Shown here: positions 21,418 through 29,930 of the stretch, one piece after another
How positions within the stretch are numbered: the stretch's first letter is position 1
Layout: each line of letters opens with the position of its first letter
Assembly (NCBI GenBank): GCA_900555265.1
Contig: UNSL01000003.1
Location: 1-64,000, forward strand
Source: Candidatus Saccharimonadota bacterium
Lineage (GTDB): Bacteria > Patescibacteriota > Saccharimonadia > Saccharimonadales > Saccharimonadaceae
Length of the DNA: 64,000 bases
Direction of reading: 5' to 3'
The notes under the pieces: generated by a model
Told to the model about the DNA's origin: nothing
The model's database searches: none
What the model saw: only the letters and a program-made list of their open reading frames with translations
Translations under genes and position numbers: made by a program

Positions 21418-24326
21418 TGAAATTCAAACATGGAACACGTCGTCGAGCTGCAGAATATGAGAAAGATTGGGTGCAGCGATGGAAAGAGGATGACACATTT
21501 AACAAGTCGGTCGCACAACGTCCCGCTGATAATTCTTGGGTTTTTTATGACGGCCCTCCATTTTTGACAGGGACGCCGCACCACGGGCATTTACTCGTCA
21601 GTACGGTGAAGGACACGATGGGACGATTTCACACGATGAAAGGTCAGCGAGTTGAGCGCCGTTGGGGTTGGGATTGTCACGGACTACCAGCAGAGGTTTA
21701 CGTCGAAAAAACGCTAGGCATTTCTAATAAAAAAGAGATTGGCACGAAGATTAGCGTTTCGGATTATGTAAAGGAATGTCGAGCGGCTATGGTTCGAACT
21801 GGTACCGAGTGGGAAGACACGATTGAGCGAATTGGTCGTTGGGTCGAGTTTAAGGGCGCCTATAAAACCATGGATAACAATTACATGGAATCTGTTTGGT
21901 GGGCGTTCAAGAGACTTTACGAAGAAGGCAAAATCTATGAAGGCGAAAAGATTTTAGTCTATTGCACAAAGGATGCGACGCCAATTTCTAAGAGTGAAGT
22001 GGCTATGGAAAATAGTTATCAAATAGACACTGATCCGAGCTTGTTCGTTTACTTTAAGCTGGAAGATGAGGATGAATATTTGCTTGCGTGGACGACGACG
22101 CCGTGGACTTTGCCGGCAAATATGGTCTTGGCGGTGAATCAGGATGTCGATTATTCTTTGGTGGCGTATGGCGATAAAAAGTTTTACGTTGCAAGCGACC
22201 GCGTCGAGAAAGTTATGACGGACGAAAAGCACCAGCCGCTGGAATATTCGATTGTTAAGACGATTAAGGGTTCTGAATTGGCGGGTAAAAGATTCGAGCC
22301 GCTATTCGAAAATCGCGGTCCAGCTGCGCATAAGATTCTTCACGCTGATTTCGTGACGACTGAGGATGGTACGGGAATTGTTCATATTGCGCCAGCTTAC
22401 GGTGAGGACGATTATGAATTGTGCCGAAAAAATGATGTACCAGTATTGTCATTGGTTGACGGTGATGGAAATTACACAGAAGGTAGATGGCTGGGTCGCA
22501 ACATTTGGGAGGTGAATAAGGAGATAGCGAAGACTTTATTAGAAGAAGGTCGGGCGCTGAAAATTGAATATATTCGCCATGAATATCCACATTGTCATCG
22601 ATGTGGCACGAAATTGATGTACCGCGCTCACCCAAGTTGGTTTATGGATATTCAGAGCCAGAAAAAGGAAATGTTGGAGGCGAACGAGCAGACAAGCTGG
22701 ACGCCAGACAATTTGAGAACTGGACGATTCCATAACATCATCGAGCAAGCGCCGGATTGGAACTTGAGCCGCGACCGTTACTGGGCAACACCAATTCCAG
22801 TGTGGAAGGGTGTGAAAAATGATGGCACGGAAGTGGTGAAGGTGATTGGTAGCTTTGCGGAGTTTGAAGAAGTTACAGGCCGCAAGTTGGACGATTATCA
22901 TTTACCGCAAGTTATGGACGTTACGTTTGAGTGCGACGGCGCAGAAATGCATCACATCGGTAAGGTTTTGGATTGTTGGTTTGAATCTGGTTCGATGCCA
23001 TTCGCTCAATTCCATTATCCATTTGAGAACAAGGAAAAATTTGAAGCAAGTTTTCCTGCCGACTTTATCATTGAGGCGATTGACCAGACGCGCGGTTGGT
23101 TCTATAGCTTAACAGCGGTAAACGTGGCTTTGTTCGGTAAATCTCCGTGGAAGAATTTGATTTGTACTGGATTTATCAATGCTGCCGACGGTAAAAAAAT
23201 GAGCAAGAAGCTAAAGAATTATACCGATCCGATGGAACTTATGAATAAGACTTCGGCCGACAGCTTCCGATTCTTGATGCTTTCAAGTCCGCTAACAAAC
23301 GGCGAAAATTTTGCCTTGGCGGATAAGGATGTGATGGATGTAGCGCGTAAGCTTGGTATGATCTGGAATATGTACGACTTCTTCACGATGTACGCTGAAG
23401 TTGACGGCTGGGAGTTTAATGGCGATTTGTCAGATCCGCTTCACGATTTAACAAATCCGTTGGATATTTGGATTGTGTCGAGGTTGCATCAATTGATAAC
23501 AGAGGTCGAGCGAGGTCTTAATAACTATAATCTGCAGGACGCAACCAAGCCGATCTTGCCGTTCTTAGACGACGCAAGTAACTGGTACGTCCGACGCAGC
23601 CGCCGCCGCTTCTGGAAATCTGAAGATGACGGTGATAAAAATGACGCTTACCGCACGCTCCATTACGTTTTGGTGCGACTCAGTTATATGCTAGCGCCGT
23701 TTACGCCATTCTTAGCGGAAGAACTGTACCATAATTTGACGGGCGATAACGAGTCGATCCATCTTAAAGATTGGTTGCCTGCTGGTGAAATAGACAATTC
23801 AATGCTACGCGACATGAATGCACTGCGTACTGCGGTAAATGACGGCTTGTCTAAGCGCGCATCAGAGGGAATTAAAGTGCGTCAGCCGTTGGCGTCTGTG
23901 AAACTTATCAACACTATTTCTCAGGATACGCCAGCGGAAGTTGCGCAGTTCTTGATTGATATCGCTAAAGATGAATTGAACGTGAAATCGGTTGAAATTG
24001 TTACAGATTCAGAGTCTGAGTCGGCGCAACCGAGTGTTGTTTATGACTTAACAATCACTCCTGAATTAAAGCGTGAAGGTTTGATGCGTGAAATCATTCG
24101 CCATGTCCAAAGCGCGCGCAAGCAGGCTGGTTTGCAGATAGATGATCGAATTTTACTGAGTATTTCCAGTGACGATTCTGAAATATCTCAAGCTATTGAC
24201 GCTTTCGCCGATGTCATTAAATCTGAAACTCTTGCTGTGGAGCTGAATTCTGCGGCTGATGAATTGGAAAAATATGACGCCAAAATCGAGGGTAAATTGG
24301 TAGAAATTTCCCTGAAAAAGGCGTAA
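21417..24326 (+). CDS. ileS: Isoleucyl-tRNA synthetase, eukaryote-like type
   Basis: Charges tRNA-Ile. The class I HIGH motif appears as PPFLTGTPHHGHL at residues 48-60 and KMSKK at about 593-597 in GKKMSKKLKNYTDP. Both forms are those of the eukaryote-like (type 2) IleRS, which in other bacteria is tied to mupirocin resistance. The editing domain (WTTTPWTLPANM, then the TEDGTGIVHIAPAYGEDD region) is complete, and the RYWATPIPVW core is present. Length 969 aa fits type 2, and the C-terminal zinc finger of type 1 enzymes is absent. Its start overlaps the DUF4145 stop, so it depends on that gene's translation and on the T-box. Confidence 0.96.
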   Translation: MKFKHGTRRRAAEYEKDWVQRWKEDDTFNKSVAQRPADNSWVFYDGPPFLTGTPHHGHLLVSTVKDTMGRFHTMKGQRVERRWGWDCHGLPAEVYVEKTLGISNKKEIGTKISVSDYVKECRAAMVRTGTEWEDTIERIGRWVEFKGAYKTMDNNYMESVWWAFKRLYEEGKIYEGEKILVYCTKDATPISKSEVAMENSYQIDTDPSLFVYFKLEDEDEYLLAWTTTPWTLPANMVLAVNQDVDYSLVAYGDKKFYVASDRVEKVMTDEKHQPLEYSIVKTIKGSELAGKRFEPLFENRGPAAHKILHADFVTTEDGTGIVHIAPAYGEDDYELCRKNDVPVLSLVDGDGNYTEGRWLGRNIWEVNKEIAKTLLEEGRALKIEYIRHEYPHCHRCGTKLMYRAHPSWFMDIQSQKKEMLEANEQTSWTPDNLRTGRFHNIIEQAPDWNLSRDRYWATPIPVWKGVKNDGTEVVKVIGSFAEFEEVTGRKLDDYHLPQVMDVTFECDGAEMHHIGKVLDCWFESGSMPFAQFHYPFENKEKFEASFPADFIIEAIDQTRGWFYSLTAVNVALFGKSPWKNLICTGFINAADGKKMSKKLKNYTDPMELMNKTSADSFRFLMLSSPLTNGENFALADKDVMDVARKLGMIWNMYDFFTMYAEVDGWEFNGDLSDPLHDLTNPLDIWIVSRLHQLITEVERGLNNYNLQDATKPILPFLDDASNWYVRRSRRRFWKSEDDGDKNDAYRTLHYVLVRLSYMLAPFTPFLAEELYHNLTGDNESIHLKDWLPAGEIDNSMLRDMNALRTAVNDGLSKRASEGIKVRQPLASVKLINTISQDTPAEVAQFLIDIAKDELNVKSVEIVTDSESESAQPSVVYDLTITPELKREGLMREIIRHVQSARKQAGLQIDDRILLSISSDDSEISQAIDAFADVIKSETLAVELNSAADELEKYDAKIEGKLVEISLKKA

Positions 24327-24345
24327 AAAACCAGCAAGTGAAATT

Positions 24346-24385
24346 AGAATATCCTCCTCTTAGCGGGGAGGATATTCTATTGACT
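24346..24385 (+). terminator. Strong hairpin after ileS
   Basis: A 12-bp perfect stem (24346-24357 with 24367-24378), extended by two inner pairs around a 5-base loop. The arms contain TCCTCC and GGAGGA. The following bases are ATTGACTTTT rather than a pure T-run, and the next promoter's -35 begins two bases later. It ends the T-box operon or protects its 3' end. Confidence 0.65.
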
Positions 24386-24408
24386 TTTAATCGTACTTAT
24401 GCTAATAT
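24380..24408 (+). promoter_or_regulatory. Promoter of the 62-aa protein
   Basis: TTGACT, a 17-base spacer, TAATAT. Start expected near 24415, about 25 bases before the ATG at 24440. Confidence 0.6.
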
Positions 24409-24439
24409 ATCATTGTTAATTGATAAAAATAAAAAAGTT

Positions 24440-24628
24440 ATGCAAAATTTATTCAACAAATTATTCGGTAGTAAAGTAGGATTTTTGCCAATTGATCCGC
24501 TGGCGGATGGACTTGCTGAAGAAATTATTAAAGAGCAGCGGGAGTCGCAAGCAATTCGGCTAGACGCTGATGAAATAGAAGACATTCGTAAATTCTGGTC
24601 TCGTGCGGATGGCAACTTTGATGATTAA
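24440..24628 (+). CDS. Hypothetical small protein (62 aa)
   Basis: Begins QNLFNKLFGSKVGFLPIDPLADGLAEEI and ends with an acidic helix DADEIEDIRKFWSRADGNFDD. No membrane segment or known motif. The frame is open further upstream (to a GTG at 24338), but that stretch contains the ileS hairpin and this gene's own promoter. The ATG at 24440 is therefore preferred, although no Shine-Dalgarno is visible. Function unknown. Confidence 0.6.
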   Translation: MQNLFNKLFGSKVGFLPIDPLADGLAEEIIKEQRESQAIRLDADEIEDIRKFWSRADGNFDD

Positions 24629-24633
24629 TGATG

Positions 24634-24639
24634 TATAAT
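24634..24639 (+). promoter_or_regulatory. -10 box of galU
   Basis: TATAAT lies 35 bases before the galU ATG. The leader carries a strong aggaggt ribosome site, unlike the leaderless genes. Confidence 0.5.
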
Positions 24640-24674
24640 TACTCTCACAAAGAGCTGAAAATGTAGGAGGTGCT

Positions 24675-25502
24675 ATGATTACTAAAGCCATTATTCCGGT
24701 CGCTGGTTGGGGTACACGAATGTTGCCGATTACCAAATCCATCGAAAAGTGTATGTTGCCAGTTGGTACTCGTCCAGTAATTGATTATATTGTGCAAGAC
24801 GTCGTGCGAGCGGGCGTGAAGGATATTTACTTTGTGGTGGGTGAACAGAGTACGCAGGTGCAGAGTTATTATCGATCGAATATTCAATTGAACGATTACT
24901 TACGTCGAGCAGGCAAACAGGATAAGCTTCCTCTGGTGGCGCCACTTCGCGACGTCCGAATACATTTTTTAACTCAGCCGGGAACTGGTGGTTATGGCAC
25001 AAGTATTCCAGTTGGTTTGGCGAGTGAATTTATCGAACAGGGCGAGTCGGCATTTGTAATTATGGGCGATCAATTCTTTTGGCGCGGCGACGGCGGCTCA
25101 AATGCGGCAGATTTGGCGGAGTTGGTGGAATCGCGTGGATTGTCGGCTGGGCTATTGGGAAATCCTGTCGAAGAGGAATTTATTCCGCAAACAGGGATTA
25201 TTGAAACTGACAATCAGGGCAATTTTGTGCGAATAATTGAAAAGCCAAAATTGGAAGAAGCTCCAAGCAATCTCAGCAATTCAAGTTTTTACGTCTTGAA
25301 CAAAGAGATTTTCGAGTTGGCGCGAACTTTGCCAGCAAACCCTAAGAGAGGCGAGTTTGAGCTAACGGATGCGATTAATTCATACATCGATGGCGGCGGC
25401 GTGATTGTTGTCGGCGAAGCTAAGGGCGAATATATGGAATGCGGCTCACCGAGTGGTTGGCTGAAGGCGAATAATGCTATGGCGAAAAACGTTACCTGCT
25501 AA
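24675..25502 (+). CDS. galU: UTP--glucose-1-phosphate uridylyltransferase
   Basis: Makes UDP-glucose for envelope glycans. The nucleotidyltransferase start VAGWGTRMLPITKSIEKCMLPVGTRPVIDYIV matches the GalU G-x-G-T-R...K...LP pattern, with Cys in place of the usual Glu after the catalytic Lys. Then come the GTGGYG loop, VIMGDQFF, and a GalU-like sugar-binding part ending EYMECGSPSGWLKANNAMA. Length 275 aa is typical. Related nucleotidyltransferases (thymidylyl or cytidylyl) are less likely. Confidence 0.82.
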   Translation: MITKAIIPVAGWGTRMLPITKSIEKCMLPVGTRPVIDYIVQDVVRAGVKDIYFVVGEQSTQVQSYYRSNIQLNDYLRRAGKQDKLPLVAPLRDVRIHFLTQPGTGGYGTSIPVGLASEFIEQGESAFVIMGDQFFWRGDGGSNAADLAELVESRGLSAGLLGNPVEEEFIPQTGIIETDNQGNFVRIIEKPKLEEAPSNLSNSSFYVLNKEIFELARTLPANPKRGEFELTDAINSYIDGGGVIVVGEAKGEYMECGSPSGWLKANNAMAKNVTC

Positions 25503-25508
25503 CTACAC

Positions 25509-25537
25509 TTGATTTTATTGCTAGTTTTTGATAGAAT
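25509..25537 (+). promoter_or_regulatory. Promoter of rplU
   Basis: TTGATT, a 17-base spacer, TAGAAT with an extended TGA before it. The leader is about 27 bases and holds an aagga ribosome site. Confidence 0.6.
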
Positions 25538-25571
25538 TATTAGAGTTAATTCATAATAATTAAGGAACGAA

Positions 25572-25877
25572 ATGAAAGCAGTCGTAAAAATCTCTGGCAA
25601 ACAATATCTTGTCAGCGAAAAAGAGTCCCTCTTGGTGGATCTCCTCCCTGAAGGCACAAAAGAACTCACTCTCGACGCACTTTTAGTGATTGATGGTGAT
25701 AAAATCAAGGTTGGTACGCCAACTGTAAAAGGCTCTAGCGTTAAAGCTAAGGTCGTAGAAGCGGAAGTTAAGGGCGACAAGCTTCGCGTTATCCGTTACA
25801 AGAGTAAGAAGCGTGTACACAAAGAAACTGGTCATCGCCAGAAGTACACGAAGATTGAAATTACGTCAATCAAATAA
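25572..25877 (+). CDS. rplU: 50S ribosomal protein bL21
   Basis: Begins KAVVKISGKQYLVSEKESLLVDLLP, the L21 barrel start, and ends with RYKSKKRVHKETGHRQKYTKIEIT, the rRNA-binding signature. Length 101 aa is standard. In most bacteria rpmA (L27) follows directly; here a terminator and parA follow instead, so rplU stands alone. Confidence 0.95.
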   Translation: MKAVVKISGKQYLVSEKESLLVDLLPEGTKELTLDALLVIDGDKIKVGTPTVKGSSVKAKVVEAEVKGDKLRVIRYKSKKRVHKETGHRQKYTKIEITSIK

Positions 25878-25886
25878 TCTGAAGAG

Positions 25887-25914
25887 CCGCTTTCGTAAAG
25901 GAAGCGGTTTTTTG
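25887..25914 (+). terminator. Rho-independent terminator of rplU
   Basis: CCGCTTTC at 25887-25894 pairs with GGAAGCGG at 25900-25907 (one G-U) around GTAAA, followed by six Ts. Confidence 0.85.
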
Positions 25915-25939
25915 ATGTCTGTTATTTATGTTCTGCTCA

Positions 25940-25948
25940 TGCTATAAT
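25940..25948 (+). promoter_or_regulatory. Extended -10 promoter of parA
   Basis: TGC-TATAAT, 24 bases before the parA ATG, whose short leader holds an aggggaa ribosome site. Confidence 0.55.
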
Positions 25949-25972
25949 TAAGGCAGGTAAAAAGGGGAACGA

Positions 25973-26737
25973 ATGACAAAAATCATTGCGGTGACAAATC
26001 AAAAAGGCGGCGTCGGCAAAACAACGACGTCAATTAACGTAGCATATTTTTTGGCAAAAGCTGGCAAGAAAACATTGTTGGTGGATTTTGATCCGCAGGG
26101 CAATGCCACCAGTGGACTTGGAATAGATAAGCAGAATTTGGGCGCAACAATATCAGAGGTGATTATGCGACAAATTGACCTGGCTAATATCATATTGCCA
26201 ACGGAATATAAAAACTTATCAATCGCTCCAGCTACACCTCATTTGGCGAATACGGAAGTGGAATTGGCGCAGGCGCAGGGAAGGTTTGTTCGCTTGCGAG
26301 AGGCTTTGCAGAAGGCGACGGATTACGATTATATTATTATTGATAGTCCGCCGAGCTTGAGTTTGTTGACGGTCAACGGTATGATTGCTGCTAATTATGT
26401 ACTGCTTCCGGTTCAGGCGGAATTTTACGCATTGGAAGGATTGGGACAGCTTTTGGAAAGTATGAAATTGATAAAGAAGGGGCTTAATCCGCCTCTGGAA
26501 TTATTGGGTGTTTTGCTGACGATGATGGATTCCAGAACTACATTATCTGGGCAGGTTCATGCTGAGGTTAAAAAGTATTTTCCAGATAAGATTTTCAAGA
26601 ATAGCATTCCGCGAAATATTCGCTTGGCTGAAGCTCCTAGTCATGGCGCGCCAGTTGGGGCATATGATCGTTTTTCAAAAGGTTCTCGGGCTTATAAGGC
26701 GCTAACGAAAGAAATTATAGAGAGGGTGGAGCGATGA
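25973..26737 (+). CDS. parA: Chromosome-partitioning ATPase ParA (Soj)
   Basis: A deviant Walker-type ATPase that moves or separates replication origins. The deviant P-loop KGGVGKTTTS is at about residues 11-20, with the signature lysine. DFDPQGNATSGLG (Walker A') and YIIIDSPPSLSLLT (Walker B) follow. Length 254 aa, without an N-terminal DNA-binding extension, as in chromosomal Soj proteins. Its stop overlaps the parB start (ATGA). Confidence 0.95.
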   Translation: MTKIIAVTNQKGGVGKTTTSINVAYFLAKAGKKTLLVDFDPQGNATSGLGIDKQNLGATISEVIMRQIDLANIILPTEYKNLSIAPATPHLANTEVELAQAQGRFVRLREALQKATDYDYIIIDSPPSLSLLTVNGMIAANYVLLPVQAEFYALEGLGQLLESMKLIKKGLNPPLELLGVLLTMMDSRTTLSGQVHAEVKKYFPDKIFKNSIPRNIRLAEAPSHGAPVGAYDRFSKGSRAYKALTKEIIERVER

Positions 26738-27612
26738 AAAAAGGTTTAGGTAGAGGTTTTGGGTCGTTAATTCCAACCAATTTGATTGATGAAACATTCG
26801 ACCCGACAGCGCAACAGGACGTGAAAGTTTCTCATCTTAGAGATATTGCGATCGACCAAGTTGTCCCGGATCCAGATCAGCCGCGTCGCTTTTTTGATGA
26901 AAATGCTTTGAATGAGTTGACGGAATCGGTGCGCGAGCATGGTGTGGTTCAGCCGATTGTTGTGACGCCAAAAGGCGATAAATATCTGATCGTAGCGGGC
27001 GAGCGACGTTGGCGTGCGGCGAATAGGGCGAATTTAACAGAGGTGCCATGTATTGTCAGGAGTATGAGTGACCAAAATCGCTTGGAGATTTCTTTGATTG
27101 AAAACTTGCAACGACATGATTTGAATGCGCTTGAAACTGCGACTGCTTATCAGAAATTGCGCGACCAATTCAATATGACACTGGAGGAAATTGGTAAGCG
27201 TCTGGGTGGCAAATCTATAAGTGCGGTCAGTAATACGTTGAGGCTACTGAAATTACCGAAGTCTGTGCAACAGGCGTTGTTTGAGGGGCGATTAAATGAA
27301 GGGCAAGCAAGACCTCTAATCGGTTTACCTGATGACGCTGCGGAAGATATTATGGAGCGAGCTATTCGTGAGGAGTGGTCAGCGCGACGGATTGAGCAAG
27401 TTGTTACTTTGTGGAAGCAGGCGAAGGCTAGCCCAATCGAGAACAAACGCCGCCCGGCAGATATGCCTCACGCAGACGCTATTGAAAGCCTTTCGAAGCG
27501 ATTTGGAACAGGTGTGAAAATTCGTACAAACGGCCGTGGAGCTGGTCAGATTAGTATCAAGTTTAAGGATAATCTTGAATTTGAACGAATAAGAGAATTG
27601 CTCGAAAGGTAA
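26734..27612 (+). CDS. parB: Chromosome-partitioning protein ParB
   Basis: CTP-dependent clamp that loads at parS sites. It begins KKGLGRGFGSLIP, then DQVVPDPDQPRRFFDENALNELTESVREHGVVQPIVV and the CTP-binding GERRWRAA motif. RLEISLIENLQRHDLNALE, an HTH (EIGKRLGGKSISAVSNTLRLL) and a C-terminal dimer region follow. Length 292 aa. The start overlaps the parA stop. I found no convincing parS copy in this window. Confidence 0.96.
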   Translation: MKKGLGRGFGSLIPTNLIDETFDPTAQQDVKVSHLRDIAIDQVVPDPDQPRRFFDENALNELTESVREHGVVQPIVVTPKGDKYLIVAGERRWRAANRANLTEVPCIVRSMSDQNRLEISLIENLQRHDLNALETATAYQKLRDQFNMTLEEIGKRLGGKSISAVSNTLRLLKLPKSVQQALFEGRLNEGQARPLIGLPDDAAEDIMERAIREEWSARRIEQVVTLWKQAKASPIENKRRPADMPHADAIESLSKRFGTGVKIRTNGRGAGQISIKFKDNLEFERIRELLER

Positions 27613-27618
27613 TTTTTA

Positions 27619-28224
27619 TTAGAACGAGCGAATTTTATTGAATGGGAATATTCGTAGACTAACTGGTCCGACGATGTCGTAAAGGGGGATCGGTCCCATG
27701 CAGTTTCGAGAGTCGCAAGAATAGCTTCCTTGGCGGTGATCGCCCATAACGAATATCGTGCCTTCTGGTACGGTCGTATCGACATCTCCAGAGGTAGGCT
27801 GTCCTGGCTCATTTTTATTGACTGAGGTGTCAGGGTTAAATCCGTCGGGGTTTTCCGTATTGTAAACAGTTACGGTGCCGTTTTTCACAGTAACTCGCTC
27901 ACCAGCAAAGGCAATTACGCGCTTAACGATGTACTCATCTTTACCTGTCGAGGCGTTGAAATTAGGATTCTTAAACACAATTACTTGTCCGCGCTTTGGA
28001 ATATAATTTTTATTCTGCAATTTTGAACCAGTGACGGGCAATCGATTGACGATCAGACGATCACCGGTGTACATTGTTGTTTCCATACTGGCGCCTTCAA
28101 CATTGAAAGTTTGAAATACAAAAGTGTTCAATAAAAGTGTACCAATCACCACGCCAACAACGAAAATGACCATTCCCAGGCCATCTTGTAATTTTGGATG
28201 ACGATCCATAAAAGTAGCGTCCAT
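27619..28224 (-). CDS. lepB: Signal peptidase I
   Basis: Cleaves signal peptides of exported proteins. One membrane helix at about residues 16-36 is followed by the catalytic Ser46 in VEGASMETT and Lys101 in YIVKRVIAFAGERV. The MGDHRQGSYSCDSR box near the end matches the family GDNR...SxDSR. Length 201 aa. The ATG ending at 28224 is chosen because a -10 box ends seven bases before it; the longer frame would overlap the divergent gene. It faces parB tail to tail with only six bases between. Confidence 0.95.
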   Translation of the reverse strand: MDATFMDRHPKLQDGLGMVIFVVGVVIGTLLLNTFVFQTFNVEGASMETTMYTGDRLIVNRLPVTGSKLQNKNYIPKRGQVIVFKNPNFNASTGKDEYIVKRVIAFAGERVTVKNGTVTVYNTENPDGFNPDTSVNKNEPGQPTSGDVDTTVPEGTIFVMGDHRQGSYSCDSRNCMGPIPLYDIVGPVSLRIFPFNKIRSF

Positions 28225-28265
28225 TGTTTCAATTATAAGCGTTTTGTGTGTTATAATCAATAGAT
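28225..28265. promoter_or_regulatory. Divergent leaderless promoters, lepB / LCP gene
   Basis: The two ATGs are 41 bases apart. The minus-strand TATAAT occupies 28232-28237 (seven bases from lepB). The plus-strand extended TGT-TATAAT has its hexamer at 28252-28257 (eight bases from the LCP gene). The two -10 boxes are 14 bases apart. Confidence 0.65.
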
Positions 28266-29909
28266 ATGAAACCACGCAAACAGTCGATGGACGGATTTGT
28301 CGCCAAGCGACCACAGCGAACTTCGTTGGGGGAAATTACTAGCAAAAAAACGACTACGCTCGGGCATCCTCGTAGTAACGAAGATAGTCCGCAAGTGTCG
28401 AATAATGCGACAAGGAATATTCAGCAGTCAACTTCTGCTAATAAATTAAAGCAGAATATTAGCGAATCGTTGGCGGCAATTGATGAAAACACCAAGCCTT
28501 CTCATCGGCAGGAGCGTAAGCAGAAGCGTAAGAAAAAGTTAATTACCAGGATTATTCTTGCGATTATCGGAATTATTATTGCAATTGCGGCAGGTTGGTT
28601 GCTGTTAAAATTATGGCAGACGATGAATTCGGTGTTCCATAACGGCGGAATCTTAGGACTATTTTCGCAGCAGAAGCTGAAAGAGGATGCTTATGGACGA
28701 AGTAATGTGCTGATTTTAGGTACAACAGATGACGATCCGGACCATCCAGGTGCGACATTGACTGACTCGATGATGATTCTTAGTGTCAATCAGACAAAGA
28801 AGGATGCATATATGTTTAGCATTCCGCGTGACTTGTACGTAAAATTTGGCATGGCATGTAATTCTGGCTACGCTGGTAAAATCAATGAATATTTTGGTTG
28901 CGTAAACAATGGAGATAGCGCGCAGGCAGAAGCTGAACGAATGGATAAGACTAAGAAATTCATCGGCGATATATTCGGTATGGATATTCAGTATGTGGCG
29001 CATATTAATACTGCGGTGATTCGTGATGCTGTCAATGCGGTCGGCGGAGTTACCGTTGACGTACAGAGTCGTGATCCACGAGGAATTCTTGATCCAAGTA
29101 TGGACTGGATGTGTCGAGCGAAGGAGCTGAATTATCAGCAACGTCGCGAACGATGCCCAACGGGTCACTATATGCAATTGACTAACGGTAAGCATGAAAT
29201 GGACGGCGAAAAGGCGATGTGGTTCTCTCGGGCGCGTGGTTTGGTGGCGCCAACTTACGGATTGGAACAATCCAACTTTGACCGAGAGAAAAACCAGCAA
29301 TTGGTACTTATGGCACTGAAAAACAAAGCTACTTCCACGGGAACGCTAACTGACTTTGGTAAGGTGACGTCTCTGATGGATGCCATGGGCAAAAACTTGC
29401 GCACAAACATTGACACGAAAGAAATCCGTACAATTATGAACCTTGGCTCAGAGATAAAAGAATCTGATATTCACAGATTGAGTTTTGTGGAGGAAGGCAA
29501 CGTACTTATGACTACTGGCACGGCGGGTGGCGCAAGCATAGTCCAGCCAGCTGCGGGATTATATGATTATGATGACATTCGCGCTTATATAAAGTCTGAG
29601 ATTTACGCAACGCCGTTATCTAAGGAAAAAGCCACAGTTGCTGTCTTGAATGGTTCTGGCGTGGCTGGTGCAGCGCAGAAAGAAGCGGACAAATTGACAG
29701 AATTAGGAATGAAAGTTGTTCATGTCGGCAATGCTCCAGGTAATGAAAAGCCGGGGAAGACTCAAGTTTATCAATTGCCAGCCGGTAAAGAAAAAACTGC
29801 CACAAAAGATAAATTTAAGGAGTTGTATGGCTCGGTTTCATCAGATTCCTCGAAGTATAATTTGAATGTTGATGCACAATTTATCGTTGTTGTGGGAACT
29901 GGCTCATAA
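28266..29909 (+). CDS. LytR-CpsA-Psr family glycopolymer transferase
   Basis: Attaches wall glycopolymers to peptidoglycan. A 90-residue basic cytoplasmic part is followed by one membrane helix at about 92-116. The LCP domain then has LTDSMMILSVNQTKKDAYMFSIPRDLYV (D and R of the pyrophosphate site), VNAVGGVTVDV, and RARGLVAPTYGLEQSNFDREKNQQ. A C-terminal LytR_C domain (about 457-545; ATVAVLNGSGVAGAAQKEAD) follows. Length 547 aa. Shares the compact promoter region with lepB. Confidence 0.93.
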   Translation: MKPRKQSMDGFVAKRPQRTSLGEITSKKTTTLGHPRSNEDSPQVSNNATRNIQQSTSANKLKQNISESLAAIDENTKPSHRQERKQKRKKKLITRIILAIIGIIIAIAAGWLLLKLWQTMNSVFHNGGILGLFSQQKLKEDAYGRSNVLILGTTDDDPDHPGATLTDSMMILSVNQTKKDAYMFSIPRDLYVKFGMACNSGYAGKINEYFGCVNNGDSAQAEAERMDKTKKFIGDIFGMDIQYVAHINTAVIRDAVNAVGGVTVDVQSRDPRGILDPSMDWMCRAKELNYQQRRERCPTGHYMQLTNGKHEMDGEKAMWFSRARGLVAPTYGLEQSNFDREKNQQLVLMALKNKATSTGTLTDFGKVTSLMDAMGKNLRTNIDTKEIRTIMNLGSEIKESDIHRLSFVEEGNVLMTTGTAGGASIVQPAAGLYDYDDIRAYIKSEIYATPLSKEKATVAVLNGSGVAGAAQKEADKLTELGMKVVHVGNAPGNEKPGKTQVYQLPAGKEKTATKDKFKELYGSVSSDSSKYNLNVDAQFIVVVGTGS

Positions 29910-29911
29910 TT

Positions 29912-29920
29912 TGGTATAAT
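29912..29920 (+). promoter_or_regulatory. Extended -10 promoter of 29931 gene
   Basis: TGG-TATAAT ends ten bases before the ATG, directly after the LCP stop; no ribosome site. Probably leaderless. Confidence 0.5.
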
Positions 29921-29930
29921 AGAGTAAGTT

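Noticed and set aside
24338-24439. Upstream extension of the 62-aa protein
   Set aside because: This stretch holds the ileS hairpin and a complete promoter, so it is not expected to be translated as part of the gene.
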